Positions 19,779 through 28,218 of a stretch of 64,000 bases of DNA are shown here, piece by piece (position 1 is the stretch's first letter; each line of letters opens with the position of its first letter). The position numbers and the translations under genes were made by a program. The notes under the pieces are model-generated. The model did no database searches. It was not told where the DNA came from and saw nothing but the letters and a program-made list of their open reading frames with translations. This stretch comes from CAXBNB01 sp049115735 (GTDB taxonomy: Bacteria > Bacteroidota > Bacteroidia > Cytophagales > Cyclobacteriaceae), in NCBI GenBank assembly GCA_049115735.1, contig JAGDZP010000044.1, positions 1-64,000 of the forward strand, given 5' to 3'.

Positions 19779-19897
19779 TATTTAATTCAATTAAAATTTA
19801 TGGTCAAATGTCGATGTAAAAAGGGTTAAAAAGTGTTGAGCAAACCTCAGCCATTTCCTCAACCCATGGGCGAAAGGGCAATCTAGCGGGATTTTAG

Positions 19898-21460
19898 TTA
19901 TGTCCTGATAATTTTCTTGTTATCAGCATCCCATCTGGTATTGCACTTTTCTCTATAAGCAATATCTGCCATGGCTATGGTAACACCTTCTTTGTATGCT
20001 TTTTCTATATTGGCTGACGGCCCACCGCCATTTCTTATGCAATCCAACCATTCAGCAACATGCAGGTGGGTGACATCAAACTCGTTACCATTTATAGTGG
20101 TGGACGTAAGCCCTCTCGAAGCATAGTATTTTGCCGATGCACCACTAACAGCATCAACAGAACTACTACCAGAACCGGAAAAAAACTCAAGCATTGAAGT
20201 GTCTGGAGTAATCAATCCATCTTTGATCAATTGGGAATATTTATTCGACCTCCCATCTGCAAGCAGCTGCAAATCAGCCCCAAAAGTCATAGATGCTTCA
20301 CTTCCATAAATGGTCCTTGGTCTGCTTTTGGAAGATTTCAGATTAGAACTGTAGGTGAGTGACAAACCTTTTTCTCTATACTCACAAGTCGTATGTTGAA
20401 TGTCTGGCATATCACCAAATTCTTTGTAATGATATTGACCTCCCGTAGATGAAACGAGATTGGGTATACCCAAATCCAAAAGTGAATTTACCGCATCAAA
20501 TTCATGAGAAAATGATTGTCCGAAAATACTGGTTTCATAATCAACATACCTGGCCCAGCTATAAAAACGCTCAATGCTAAAAGGTACTTTAGGTGCTTTA
20601 CCCAGCCATTGATCCCAATCAATTGTTTTTGCACTTCCAGGTTTAGTCTTCCCTGATCGGGTAATATGACGAATCCAGGCACCACTCACGGTATTCCTAT
20701 TGGTAGAAGTTTCAACGTGTAAAATATCTCCCAGGATTCCACGCTTTACTATTTCTCGGGCCTGTTGAAATATGGCATTTTGGGGTATTTGGTGACCTAA
20801 TTGGTAAACAACTCCACTGTTTTTAACCGCCTGATAAAGGGGTTCCAGCTCTTCTTCTCTATGAATTGGCGCCTTTTCACAATACACATGTTTTCCTGCG
20901 TTGACCGCATCAATAGTAATGCGTACATGGTGGTGGTCAGGCGTGGCAATCATGACTGCATCTATATTGGGATCAGACAACATATCCTGATAACTCAAAT
21001 ATCTTTTTACAGGATGTTTCCTTGCAAATTTTCCACCTGTATAGAAATCATGTTTTCCATCTGCCATTCCATTTTCTGCATGATTATCAAAAACATCACA
21101 GATTCCAACCAATGCGACGTTAGGATTACCCATCCTAATTTGGCTTTCCATTGCACCGCTTATAGGTTCTTTTTCAAATCGTTCTTTAGACAAATAACCC
21201 AATGCTTTAGACAGATGCCTCCCACGGATGCCATACCCAATAATCCCAACCCGAATTAAATCGCCTTTACTAATTTTAATTGGCTTGATACTTAAGTCTA
21301 GGTCGTCAAGGCCAAGTTCTTTGATGATCGCTTTCCTTGTATCACTTTTCTCGACATAATTTATTTTTTCATTTACACCGAAACTGAAAAGCCCAAGAAC
21401 AGGAATCCCACCAAGAGCCTTAAGAATACTTCTTCTTCCTTTATTTGTATTTCCACTCAT
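19898..21460 (-). CDS. Gfo/Idh/MocA-family oxidoreductase with Tat-like signal
   Basis: The 520-residue protein begins with GRRSILKALGG and a hydrophobic stretch, a weaker twin-arginine-like leader. A Rossmann motif, VGIIGYGIRGRHLSKAL, lies at about 72-88, and DAVMIATPDHHH and CEKAPIHREEEL (near 193) follow. The last corresponds to the EKP loop of this family but reads EKAP. Members oxidise or reduce sugars using tightly bound NAD(P); Tat-exported members are common in Bacteroidota and carry the cofactor out folded. The gene starts 4 bp after the DoxX gene and forms a two-gene minus operon between two plus-strand sulfatase operons. The substrate is unknown; a sugar or cyclitol is likely. Confidence 0.87.
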   Translation of the reverse strand: MSGNTNKGRRSILKALGGIPVLGLFSFGVNEKINYVEKSDTRKAIIKELGLDDLDLSIKPIKISKGDLIRVGIIGYGIRGRHLSKALGYLSKERFEKEPISGAMESQIRMGNPNVALVGICDVFDNHAENGMADGKHDFYTGGKFARKHPVKRYLSYQDMLSDPNIDAVMIATPDHHHVRITIDAVNAGKHVYCEKAPIHREEELEPLYQAVKNSGVVYQLGHQIPQNAIFQQAREIVKRGILGDILHVETSTNRNTVSGAWIRHITRSGKTKPGSAKTIDWDQWLGKAPKVPFSIERFYSWARYVDYETSIFGQSFSHEFDAVNSLLDLGIPNLVSSTGGQYHYKEFGDMPDIQHTTCEYREKGLSLTYSSNLKSSKSRPRTIYGSEASMTFGADLQLLADGRSNKYSQLIKDGLITPDTSMLEFFSGSGSSSVDAVSGASAKYYASRGLTSTTINGNEFDVTHLHVAEWLDCIRNGGGPSANIEKAYKEGVTIAMADIAYREKCNTRWDADNKKIIRT

Positions 21461-21464
21461 CTTC

Positions 21465-21950
21465 TTACGGTTTTATTTTATTAAATAATTGATCCAGGCC
21501 AAATGCCTGGGAGGAAGGAAAAGCAGCAATTATCATTAGAACAACAGCTTCAATAAGTGTCTTATTTACGATAAGGTAATTGCCTTCCATATTGATGGTT
21601 TGAGCCGTTTCGATCAGGGGCGGATTGAATAGGTAATACATACACAAAACAATTGCTCCTGAAACCGCAGCTGGTCTCGTCAAAAAACCAAGAACAAGAC
21701 CTAAACCTATTGCGATCAATCCCCAAATATTTAAAAAATCTACTGTGTTCAAAACATTGGCACTAGAGGCTATCCAATTGGCCAGGCCATCAAAAAAACC
21801 GTTCGCATTGGCTAGATACCCAGCAGCTGACCAGGAGGGAGAAAGAAACTTATACAGCCCTTCATATAGTAGGTGCCATCCGACGAGGATTCTTGCGGCA
21901 ACAAGAAGACCCGTTTGCCACTTTGTGTTTTCTGAAATTGAATTAGTCAT
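21465..21950 (-). CDS. DoxX-family integral membrane protein
   Basis: This 161-residue protein has four predicted hydrophobic helices. The first carries the DoxX-like ARILVGWHLLYEGLYKF, and GLIAIGLGLVLGFLTRPAA is in the middle. DoxX proteins are small quinone-associated or redox-related membrane proteins; the biochemical role of most is not settled. It is the first gene of the minus pair with the Gfo/Idh/MocA oxidoreductase. It could link that exported oxidoreductase to the membrane redox pool, which is inference. Its start lies 203 bp from the palindrome at 22154, on the opposite side from the propeller gene, so it may share that control. Confidence 0.85.
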   Translation of the reverse strand: MTNSISENTKWQTGLLVAARILVGWHLLYEGLYKFLSPSWSAAGYLANANGFFDGLANWIASSANVLNTVDFLNIWGLIAIGLGLVLGFLTRPAAVSGAIVLCMYYLFNPPLIETAQTINMEGNYLIVNKTLIEAVVLMIIAAFPSSQAFGLDQLFNKIKP

Positions 21951-22153
21951 GTTATTCTATATTATTGAATAATAAGGTTTTGAAGATTGACCCAATTCTA
22001 AACCTGAGGCATTAATTAATTCCTAATGAATACTTAATCAGGAATAATGTATAATGACATTGACTATATTATGACCCTTGACTCTGTTTAGATCACTGGG
22101 TTTGCGGAAAATCAGCTAGGCAAAATATTAGGTATTAACCTTTATTCATTGTA

Positions 22154-22171
22154 ATATTACACGTGTAATAT
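22154..22171. promoter_or_regulatory. Putative operator palindrome (18 bp, ACACGTGT core)
   Basis: ATATTACACGTGTAATAT is a perfect 18-bp palindrome ending 68 bp before the ATG of propeller copy 3. An ATTG (22148-22151) and a TATTTTTT (22174-22181) flank it at a spacing compatible with a Bacteroidota -33/-7 promoter, so the palindrome fills the spacer. It matches the sites at 6911, 32510, 43920 and 47115. A CG-centred palindrome suggests a LacI-type regulator, which is not in the window. Confidence 0.78.
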
Positions 22172-22239
22172 CGTATTTTTTCAACTATTATAATATTAAC
22201 TACTGAAATGTTTTTGGTACCAAATGAAAATAACAGACA

Positions 22240-24996
22240 ATGATGATAAACAAGTCTTACTTCAAATCAATTTTAGTAGTTTCTGTCATGGTTTTTTTTG
22301 TACAGGACGTTGTTGCACAAGATGCAAGTCTCGAATCAAAAGTGCCAGAAACATATTATTCAAGTGGAAGCGCGGATATTGATAGATATAGAAAACTGGT
22401 AAAGGAGTCTCCCACTACTCCAGAAAACTACCAGCAAAGGGTGCTCTTTTTGAATCTGTGGTTATACATCGCCCAACAAAGAAGTGCCAATACACACTCA
22501 TTGTTTGATAGTGACCATGCGTATTTCACTGCTGAATCGGACCTGATAAAAGCAAAAAGCGAAGCAGAAAGAAGAAGATTACTTCAAAAGATATGCACCG
22601 CCATCGATGATGGATACAAAAACATGGAAGAAATCTTCCGCAAGTTGAATGAAGACGGCCCCATTTTCGAACCATTTACAGGGGATCCTTCAAGCTTACC
22701 TAAAGGCGGGGATATGGAAGATGAGTGGACATCCTTCCAACACGACAAGCACAATACGGGCTATACATCTGCTCCAGGCCCCAAGACAGGTGAAACCGCA
22801 TGGAAATTCCCGGTAGGTCTCGGTTGGTATGCCAGTCCGGTAATTGAAGGAGATCGCGTATACTTAGCGTCTCCCGGAATGCACACGACTAGTAAGTGCC
22901 TTGACCTAAAAACGGGGGAAGAGATCTGGAAGTCAACACAGCACCACCAGAGAGTTGGTGTATATAAGTATCCCGCTATTATGTCGACTCCTGTTGTTCT
23001 GGAGGACAGGATCATTCTAAGAGAAGTCAATAGTCACGGTGGAAATAAAGGTCAAGCTCGGAACCTGGTATATGTTGATAAAAAAACGGGCGAAACGCTT
23101 TCTCGCAAATATGCTGGTCACATAGACTACCGTACTCAGGTCGCTCCGGTGGCATCCAATGGCAAGCAAATAGTCTATCCATTCGGTGTTCATGACATTT
23201 ACAGCACTCCGGCAATTTGCCAAAACCTCAATCGATTGATTTGTGCTGATATCGACAACAACAATAAACACTGGGATCTTATACTTGGTGATATTGATGT
23301 TCTCGCTGAACCTGTGATGACTCAAACCAATGTCATTCAGGGCACTACGGACGGATATCTATACAGTGTAGGTATTCTTCAAAAAGATGATATAGATAAT
23401 GAATGGGCATTTCAAGCTCGAGGAGGTGAGATCGCATGGAAATTCAAAGCTGATGGTGGAATTCACACTTCTGTTACAGTACAAGATGACGCTATTTACT
23501 TCGGCTCCAATGGAGGTGTTATCTATTCTTTGAATGAACGGAACGGTTCTCTTAACTGGGAGACAAAAGTTAAAAGCGTGGAAAAAAGAACACGTAAGCA
23601 CTTCACAGTACCTGTACTTGCAGACGGGAAATTATACATTGGTTCGGCGAATAAGCAGTTCTATTGCTTGGATGCTAAGTCCGGAGAAATTATTTGGCAG
23701 ACGGAGTTAAGCGACTGGATAAGGTCAAAACCTGTCCTGACTTCCAAAGGACTCTTCATAGCTACCGTGGATGGAAGTCTAACCTTTATAAGCCTTAAAG
23801 GCCAAATCAAGTGGACTAAAAAAGTGTCAAATCATCAATTCTATGCAGATCTAAAGGGTTCCGGTGACTTAGTTCTTATGAGCGATAGCGATTTATGGTT
23901 GTATTGCTATGATAACAAGGGAAATCAGGTTTGGAAGCACAGCATACTCAACGCTTATGTGACTGACAAAGGTGATAGAATATTCACCGACCAACTTTCC
24001 GGAGGTACTTATTACCAATCGAAACCTACCGCCGCAAAAGGCAAAGTGTACTTCGGCAATCCCGGAGGTTTCCTTTTCTGCGTGGATTCTGAAACAGGAG
24101 ATGAAAATTGGAAATTTGAAATGGGCGGTGCTATATCAGTTGGTGCAGTGATTTATGACGGAAAGGTTTATGGTGGCCAGCAAGGAGGAGAACGATTTTT
24201 TTACTGTATGGATGCTGAAACCGGAGAGTTGATATGGAAACAAACGCTCCCAGGTGGATGGGTTTGGGGCTCTGCTGTAGCCGATGATGGCATGATTTAC
24301 GTACCGACTGTGGATGGATATGCCGTGGCTCTTGATGCTAGTACAGGTCATATTGTTTGGATGTACCGAACAGCCAGGTCACTTCCTGCCGAACCAGCGA
24401 TTGATGGGGATATCGTTTATTTCGGATCATGGAGCCACTCCCTTTTTGCTTTTAACAAGAAAACAGGTGAAATCGTATGGAAACAGAGTGGTGTTGGACT
24501 TGACTCGGGAACTTTGTTTGCCTTAGACGGAGAAATCTGTGTTCCAAACAATAAGGACGTTTTCAAATATATCAATGGCAAAACAGGTGATGTTGTTTTT
24601 GAAGGAATCAAAGATCCAGCAGTAAAAGGAAATTACAGGAATTTTAATGCTACAGGTGCAATGTACAAAAACAATAAAGCCTACTTTTCTGCAAGAGCTG
24701 GCGTAGGTATGGGTGGTGTACCCATGTCCACAAGAATGTATGCATTGGACTATAAAACAGGAGAAGTCTTCTGGAAATTCCCTGATGGCGGAGGACTATC
24801 AGCTCCTGCTATAGCAAGCGATAGAGTTTATGCTGCCTCTGGGAGTACTCCGTTGTTATACTGCTTTGATGCAGAAAGCGGAAAACCTCACTGGGTTTAC
24901 AAAATGGGACAACATGTAGAGGAAGCAACACTCTGCATTTACCGTGACAAGATCTATGTGTTATCCGCTGATGGCTATGTACATGCTATTAAATAG
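22240..24996 (+). CDS. Secreted PQQ-like beta-propeller repeat protein (propeller copy 3)
   Basis: The 918-residue protein has a signal peptide ending at DVVAQ (about residue 29). The helical domain (SADIDRYRKLVKESPTTPEN and following, about 40-145) and a long array of PQQ-like blades follow. It aligns with copy 2 over its whole length, including IFTDQLSGGTYYQSKPTA and the terminal EEATLCIYRDKIYVLSADGYVHA. No CxxCH or PQQ-dehydrogenase catalytic signature is seen. As in the first operon, it stands at the head of a sulfatase operon directly behind a palindrome, so the unit palindrome-propeller-sulfatases is repeated. The two possible starts (MMINK) differ by one codon. Confidence 0.85.
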   Translation: MMINKSYFKSILVVSVMVFFVQDVVAQDASLESKVPETYYSSGSADIDRYRKLVKESPTTPENYQQRVLFLNLWLYIAQQRSANTHSLFDSDHAYFTAESDLIKAKSEAERRRLLQKICTAIDDGYKNMEEIFRKLNEDGPIFEPFTGDPSSLPKGGDMEDEWTSFQHDKHNTGYTSAPGPKTGETAWKFPVGLGWYASPVIEGDRVYLASPGMHTTSKCLDLKTGEEIWKSTQHHQRVGVYKYPAIMSTPVVLEDRIILREVNSHGGNKGQARNLVYVDKKTGETLSRKYAGHIDYRTQVAPVASNGKQIVYPFGVHDIYSTPAICQNLNRLICADIDNNNKHWDLILGDIDVLAEPVMTQTNVIQGTTDGYLYSVGILQKDDIDNEWAFQARGGEIAWKFKADGGIHTSVTVQDDAIYFGSNGGVIYSLNERNGSLNWETKVKSVEKRTRKHFTVPVLADGKLYIGSANKQFYCLDAKSGEIIWQTELSDWIRSKPVLTSKGLFIATVDGSLTFISLKGQIKWTKKVSNHQFYADLKGSGDLVLMSDSDLWLYCYDNKGNQVWKHSILNAYVTDKGDRIFTDQLSGGTYYQSKPTAAKGKVYFGNPGGFLFCVDSETGDENWKFEMGGAISVGAVIYDGKVYGGQQGGERFFYCMDAETGELIWKQTLPGGWVWGSAVADDGMIYVPTVDGYAVALDASTGHIVWMYRTARSLPAEPAIDGDIVYFGSWSHSLFAFNKKTGEIVWKQSGVGLDSGTLFALDGEICVPNNKDVFKYINGKTGDVVFEGIKDPAVKGNYRNFNATGAMYKNNKAYFSARAGVGMGGVPMSTRMYALDYKTGEVFWKFPDGGGLSAPAIASDRVYAASGSTPLLYCFDAESGKPHWVYKMGQHVEEATLCIYRDKIYVLSADGYVHAIK

Positions 24997-25061
24997 TTTT
25001 CCTGAATGAATGGAAACCAGATAAAGTTAGCAGAGATGCAATAAACAAAATCATCGAACAA

Positions 25062-26669
25062 ATGAACACACAACAATTGAATAAAAAAACGCACAAAATA
25101 CTCACATTGGTTGTTTCAATTCTATTCTTTTCCGGGTGCACAAATAGTGGAAATTCCTCCGAAGAACAAATTAGCCCTAACATTCTTATCATTATAGCAG
25201 ATGATGTAAGCTACGATAGCTTTGGTTTTGCTGGCGGTGTAGCACCAGATGTTACCCCAAATATTGACCGCCTGGCTAATGAAGGTCTTTCTTTCGCCAA
25301 GGCATTCAGCACTGTTGCTGTCTGCCAACCGTCTCGGCAATCTATGCTCACTGGATTGATTCCCAATCATTATGGATCTCAGGGTTTTTTTCCCATGAAA
25401 CCTGGCACTCCAAACCTACCCACAATTTTGAGAAAGGCTGGGTATCTCACAGGAATCATCCACAAGCAACATCACCTTCAGCCTGAGGAAGATTTCAATT
25501 GGAACTATGAAAACGAAAGACTCGGGTTGACAGACCCTGACGGAATGGTTGGTCGTAACCCAAAACTCATTGCCAGTGGTTTAAGGAAAATGATTGATGA
25601 TGCAGACAAGGAAGGCAAGCCATTTTTTATGTTCGCTGGTTCTGCCGATGCACATCGCCCGTTTCATGGAGATCCTCCAAATAAGAACATAACTTTTTGG
25701 GGGAATGGTAAAGTAGAAATCTCTTTCCCGGATCCATCTCGGATCTATTCACCTAACGAAGTTACTGTTACTCCCGCACTTCCTGATATACGTGCAATTC
25801 GAACAGACTTGGCTAAGTACGCATCATCAATAAGACGATTGGATGATATGGTGGGGGAATGTTTAAAAGTGTTGGATGAAACGAATAAGAGTGAAAACAC
25901 TTTGGTGATTTTTGTTTCCGACAATGGCATGCCATTGGCATTTGGAAAGTTCGATACATACCTTGGGAGCAACCATTCACCCCTGCTGATGAAGTGGCCC
26001 AAGCGAATTAAAAAAGGCACTTCTATTGAAAAGCATCTTGTGTCTCTCATGGACATCACACCGACGGTTCTTGAGCTCGCCGGATTGGAAATTCCCTCCC
26101 CGATTGACGGAAAATCCCTCGTGCCTTTCATTAACAACAATACTCCCGAAACATGGAGAGAATCAATAATTTTTATCAGAAATCAAGATATTTATTATGG
26201 AGATGCTTTGAAGACGGTGTTGAAACGTAATCCCGACTTCAGTAAAAAACTAGAAGCCATTGGATGGAGACCCAGTACGGAACATGAAGTTGAAGGCACT
26301 CATGTTAGGGATAAGGAAATAAGAACTTTCTATGATGGGAAATACGGTTACATCTACAACAACTGTTATCGGGAAGACGGACTAGAAAAAGGGTCGTTAG
26401 GCACCATAGTGCCTTATAATGGACAATCAATCAGAGCTATGAGGGCTGCTGGCGAAAGTGATCCGGCAGTCAAGAAAAGGTTTGAGTCTTACTTATTGAG
26501 AGCACCAGAAGAACTGTATGACTGGTCAAAAGACCCGGGTAGCCAGGTGAACCTGGCTGGTAACCCTGAATATGGAGAAGTGCTGAGCAAGGCTCGAAAA
26601 GGACTACTTAATTATATGAAATCAGCCAATGATCCGCTCACGGAGGTTTTTGAAGATATGATTCAGTAA
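25062..26669 (+). CDS. Sulfamidase-like (SGSH-type) S1 sulfatase lipoprotein
   Basis: The 535-residue protein has a lipoprotein signal (FFSGC, Cys26). ADD at 46-48 and Cys88 in AVCQPSRQSMLTGL form the active-site start. HKQHHL, SADAHRPFHGD and FVSDNGMPLAFGK complete the set. It is a close paralogue of 15393-16925, but anchored as a lipoprotein where that one is freely secreted. It also has a short insertion (about FWGNGKVEIS) before the PDPSRIYS segment. The next sulfatase begins 4 bp downstream, so the two are probably co-translated. The SGSH-like pattern hints at N-sulfated or otherwise amino-sugar substrates, without proof. Confidence 0.92.
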   Translation: MNTQQLNKKTHKILTLVVSILFFSGCTNSGNSSEEQISPNILIIIADDVSYDSFGFAGGVAPDVTPNIDRLANEGLSFAKAFSTVAVCQPSRQSMLTGLIPNHYGSQGFFPMKPGTPNLPTILRKAGYLTGIIHKQHHLQPEEDFNWNYENERLGLTDPDGMVGRNPKLIASGLRKMIDDADKEGKPFFMFAGSADAHRPFHGDPPNKNITFWGNGKVEISFPDPSRIYSPNEVTVTPALPDIRAIRTDLAKYASSIRRLDDMVGECLKVLDETNKSENTLVIFVSDNGMPLAFGKFDTYLGSNHSPLLMKWPKRIKKGTSIEKHLVSLMDITPTVLELAGLEIPSPIDGKSLVPFINNNTPETWRESIIFIRNQDIYYGDALKTVLKRNPDFSKKLEAIGWRPSTEHEVEGTHVRDKEIRTFYDGKYGYIYNNCYREDGLEKGSLGTIVPYNGQSIRAMRAAGESDPAVKKRFESYLLRAPEELYDWSKDPGSQVNLAGNPEYGEVLSKARKGLLNYMKSANDPLTEVFEDMIQ

Positions 26670-26673
26670 AAAC

Positions 26674-28218
26674 TTGAATATGAATCTGACTAAAACATTC
26701 CTTCTTGCACTTATATATCTCAATAGCTTTTTAAGCCTTGCACAAAAAGTATTGATTGGAAAAGACAAGCCAAACATCATCCTTATCCTAACCGATGACC
26801 AACGGTTTAATACCATTTCTGCTTTAGGTAATGATGAAATTGAAACCCCTAACCTGGACAAACTGGTAAAAAGTGGAACAACTTTCACTCAGGCGCATAT
26901 CATGGGTGGGGCACATCCGGCGGTATGTATGCCTAGTCGTGCCATGTTGATGACCGGTAAAAACCAATTTTCCCTTGAGAGCTATGGGGCTAATATTCCC
27001 GCTAACCACATTACCATTGGCGAGCACCTTCAAAAGCAAGGCTATTTCACTGCTCATGTTGGCAAATGGCACAATGACCGGCAGTCACATCATCGGTCTT
27101 TTAATACAGCCAAGAAAATCTTTGGTATGAGTTATCTTCCCTGGAAGACAACTAATGCGCACTGGCACACGCCCGTCTATGACTTTAAAGCTGATGGAAA
27201 TTATGATCCTTCGGAGTTTTATCATGATCCTCCTCTAGAGGATTTTACTGCGCCTTACGAACATACTAAATCCAAGGGTCGTCATTCATCAGAGGTATTC
27301 ACTGATGGCGCGATTGAATTTATTTCTGAACGGCAGGCTGTTGACAAGAAGGACAAAAAACCATTCTTTCTCTATCTGGCTCACGTTGCACCTCATGATC
27401 CTCGTCAGTACCCAGCTGAATTGGCCCAAAGATTTACCAAAGAAAAAGTGAGCTTGCCGGAAAACTTCATGACCATTCACCCATTTGACAATGGTGAGAT
27501 GAAGATAAGAGATGAGTTGCTGCTACGTTCACCTCGTTTTGAAGCAGACGTCAAACAGGAAATAGCTGATTATTATGCCATCATATTTCATTTAGATAAG
27601 CAAATCGGAAGATTATTCAACTATCTGGAATCTACAGGTTTAGACAGGAATACAATTATCATTTTGGCTGGAGACAATGGCTTGGCACTAGGGCAACATG
27701 GTTTGGTCGGGAAGCAAAATGTATATGAACATAGCGTTCGGGTACCGTTGATCATCTCAGGGCCGGGGATTCCCATGAATGAAAAAAGAGATCAGTTTAG
27801 TTACATACATGATATTTTTCCGACTGTGTGCGAAATCATTGGTACGGATATTCCTGAAACGGTTGAATCTAAAAGTCTACTTTCTATTATTCAGGAAAGC
27901 AAAACCGTGAGAAAGGATTTGTACTTCGCTTACCGCGATGTACAACGATCCATAAAAGATGAGAAGTTTAAGTTGATTGAGTATGTCGTACCCAATAAAA
28001 ACATGTATTTACCACCTGAAAGGAAGGGAGAATTTATCACCACCACGCAGCTTTTCGATCTTTCCAATGATCCGCTAGAAATGAAAAATCTGGCTAAAGA
28101 TCCCAGGTATAGAGAAAAGTTGTTGGAAATGAGGCAAAAACTCAGGGAAGCGAGCCGTAAGCTAAACGACAACAACGATCAGGGTATGACCTTTTGGAAC
28201 AACTACAATCCAAAATGA
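26674..28218 (+). CDS. Secreted family S1 sulfatase (choline-sulfatase-like pattern)
   Basis: This 514-residue exported protein has a signal peptide ending at LSLAQ (residue 24). TDD at 40-42, Cys85 in PAVCMPSRAMLMTGK, GKWHNDRQSHHRSF and LAGDNGLALGQHGLVGK give the sulfatase site. The motif spacing is like that of choline-sulfatase and iduronate-2-sulfatase-like members rather than of the other sulfatases here, so it adds a different specificity. Its stop overlaps the start of the quinohaemoprotein gene by 4 bp (ATGA), indicating translational coupling. Substrate unknown. Confidence 0.92.
   Translation: MNMNLTKTFLLALIYLNSFLSLAQKVLIGKDKPNIILILTDDQRFNTISALGNDEIETPNLDKLVKSGTTFTQAHIMGGAHPAVCMPSRAMLMTGKNQFSLESYGANIPANHITIGEHLQKQGYFTAHVGKWHNDRQSHHRSFNTAKKIFGMSYLPWKTTNAHWHTPVYDFKADGNYDPSEFYHDPPLEDFTAPYEHTKSKGRHSSEVFTDGAIEFISERQAVDKKDKKPFFLYLAHVAPHDPRQYPAELAQRFTKEKVSLPENFMTIHPFDNGEMKIRDELLLRSPRFEADVKQEIADYYAIIFHLDKQIGRLFNYLESTGLDRNTIIILAGDNGLALGQHGLVGKQNVYEHSVRVPLIISGPGIPMNEKRDQFSYIHDIFPTVCEIIGTDIPETVESKSLLSIIQESKTVRKDLYFAYRDVQRSIKDEKFKLIEYVVPNKNMYLPPERKGEFITTTQLFDLSNDPLEMKNLAKDPRYREKLLEMRQKLREASRKLNDNNDQGMTFWNNYNPK

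Noticed and set aside
19835..19863. GTTGAG/CTCAAC inverted repeat between two convergent genes
   Set aside because: The stem is only 6 bp, the loop is 17 bases and no T-run follows on either strand, so I do not call a terminator.
20711..20722. TTCAACGTGTAA, similar to half of the operator
   Set aside because: It is inside the Gfo/Idh/MocA coding sequence and only one arm matches.
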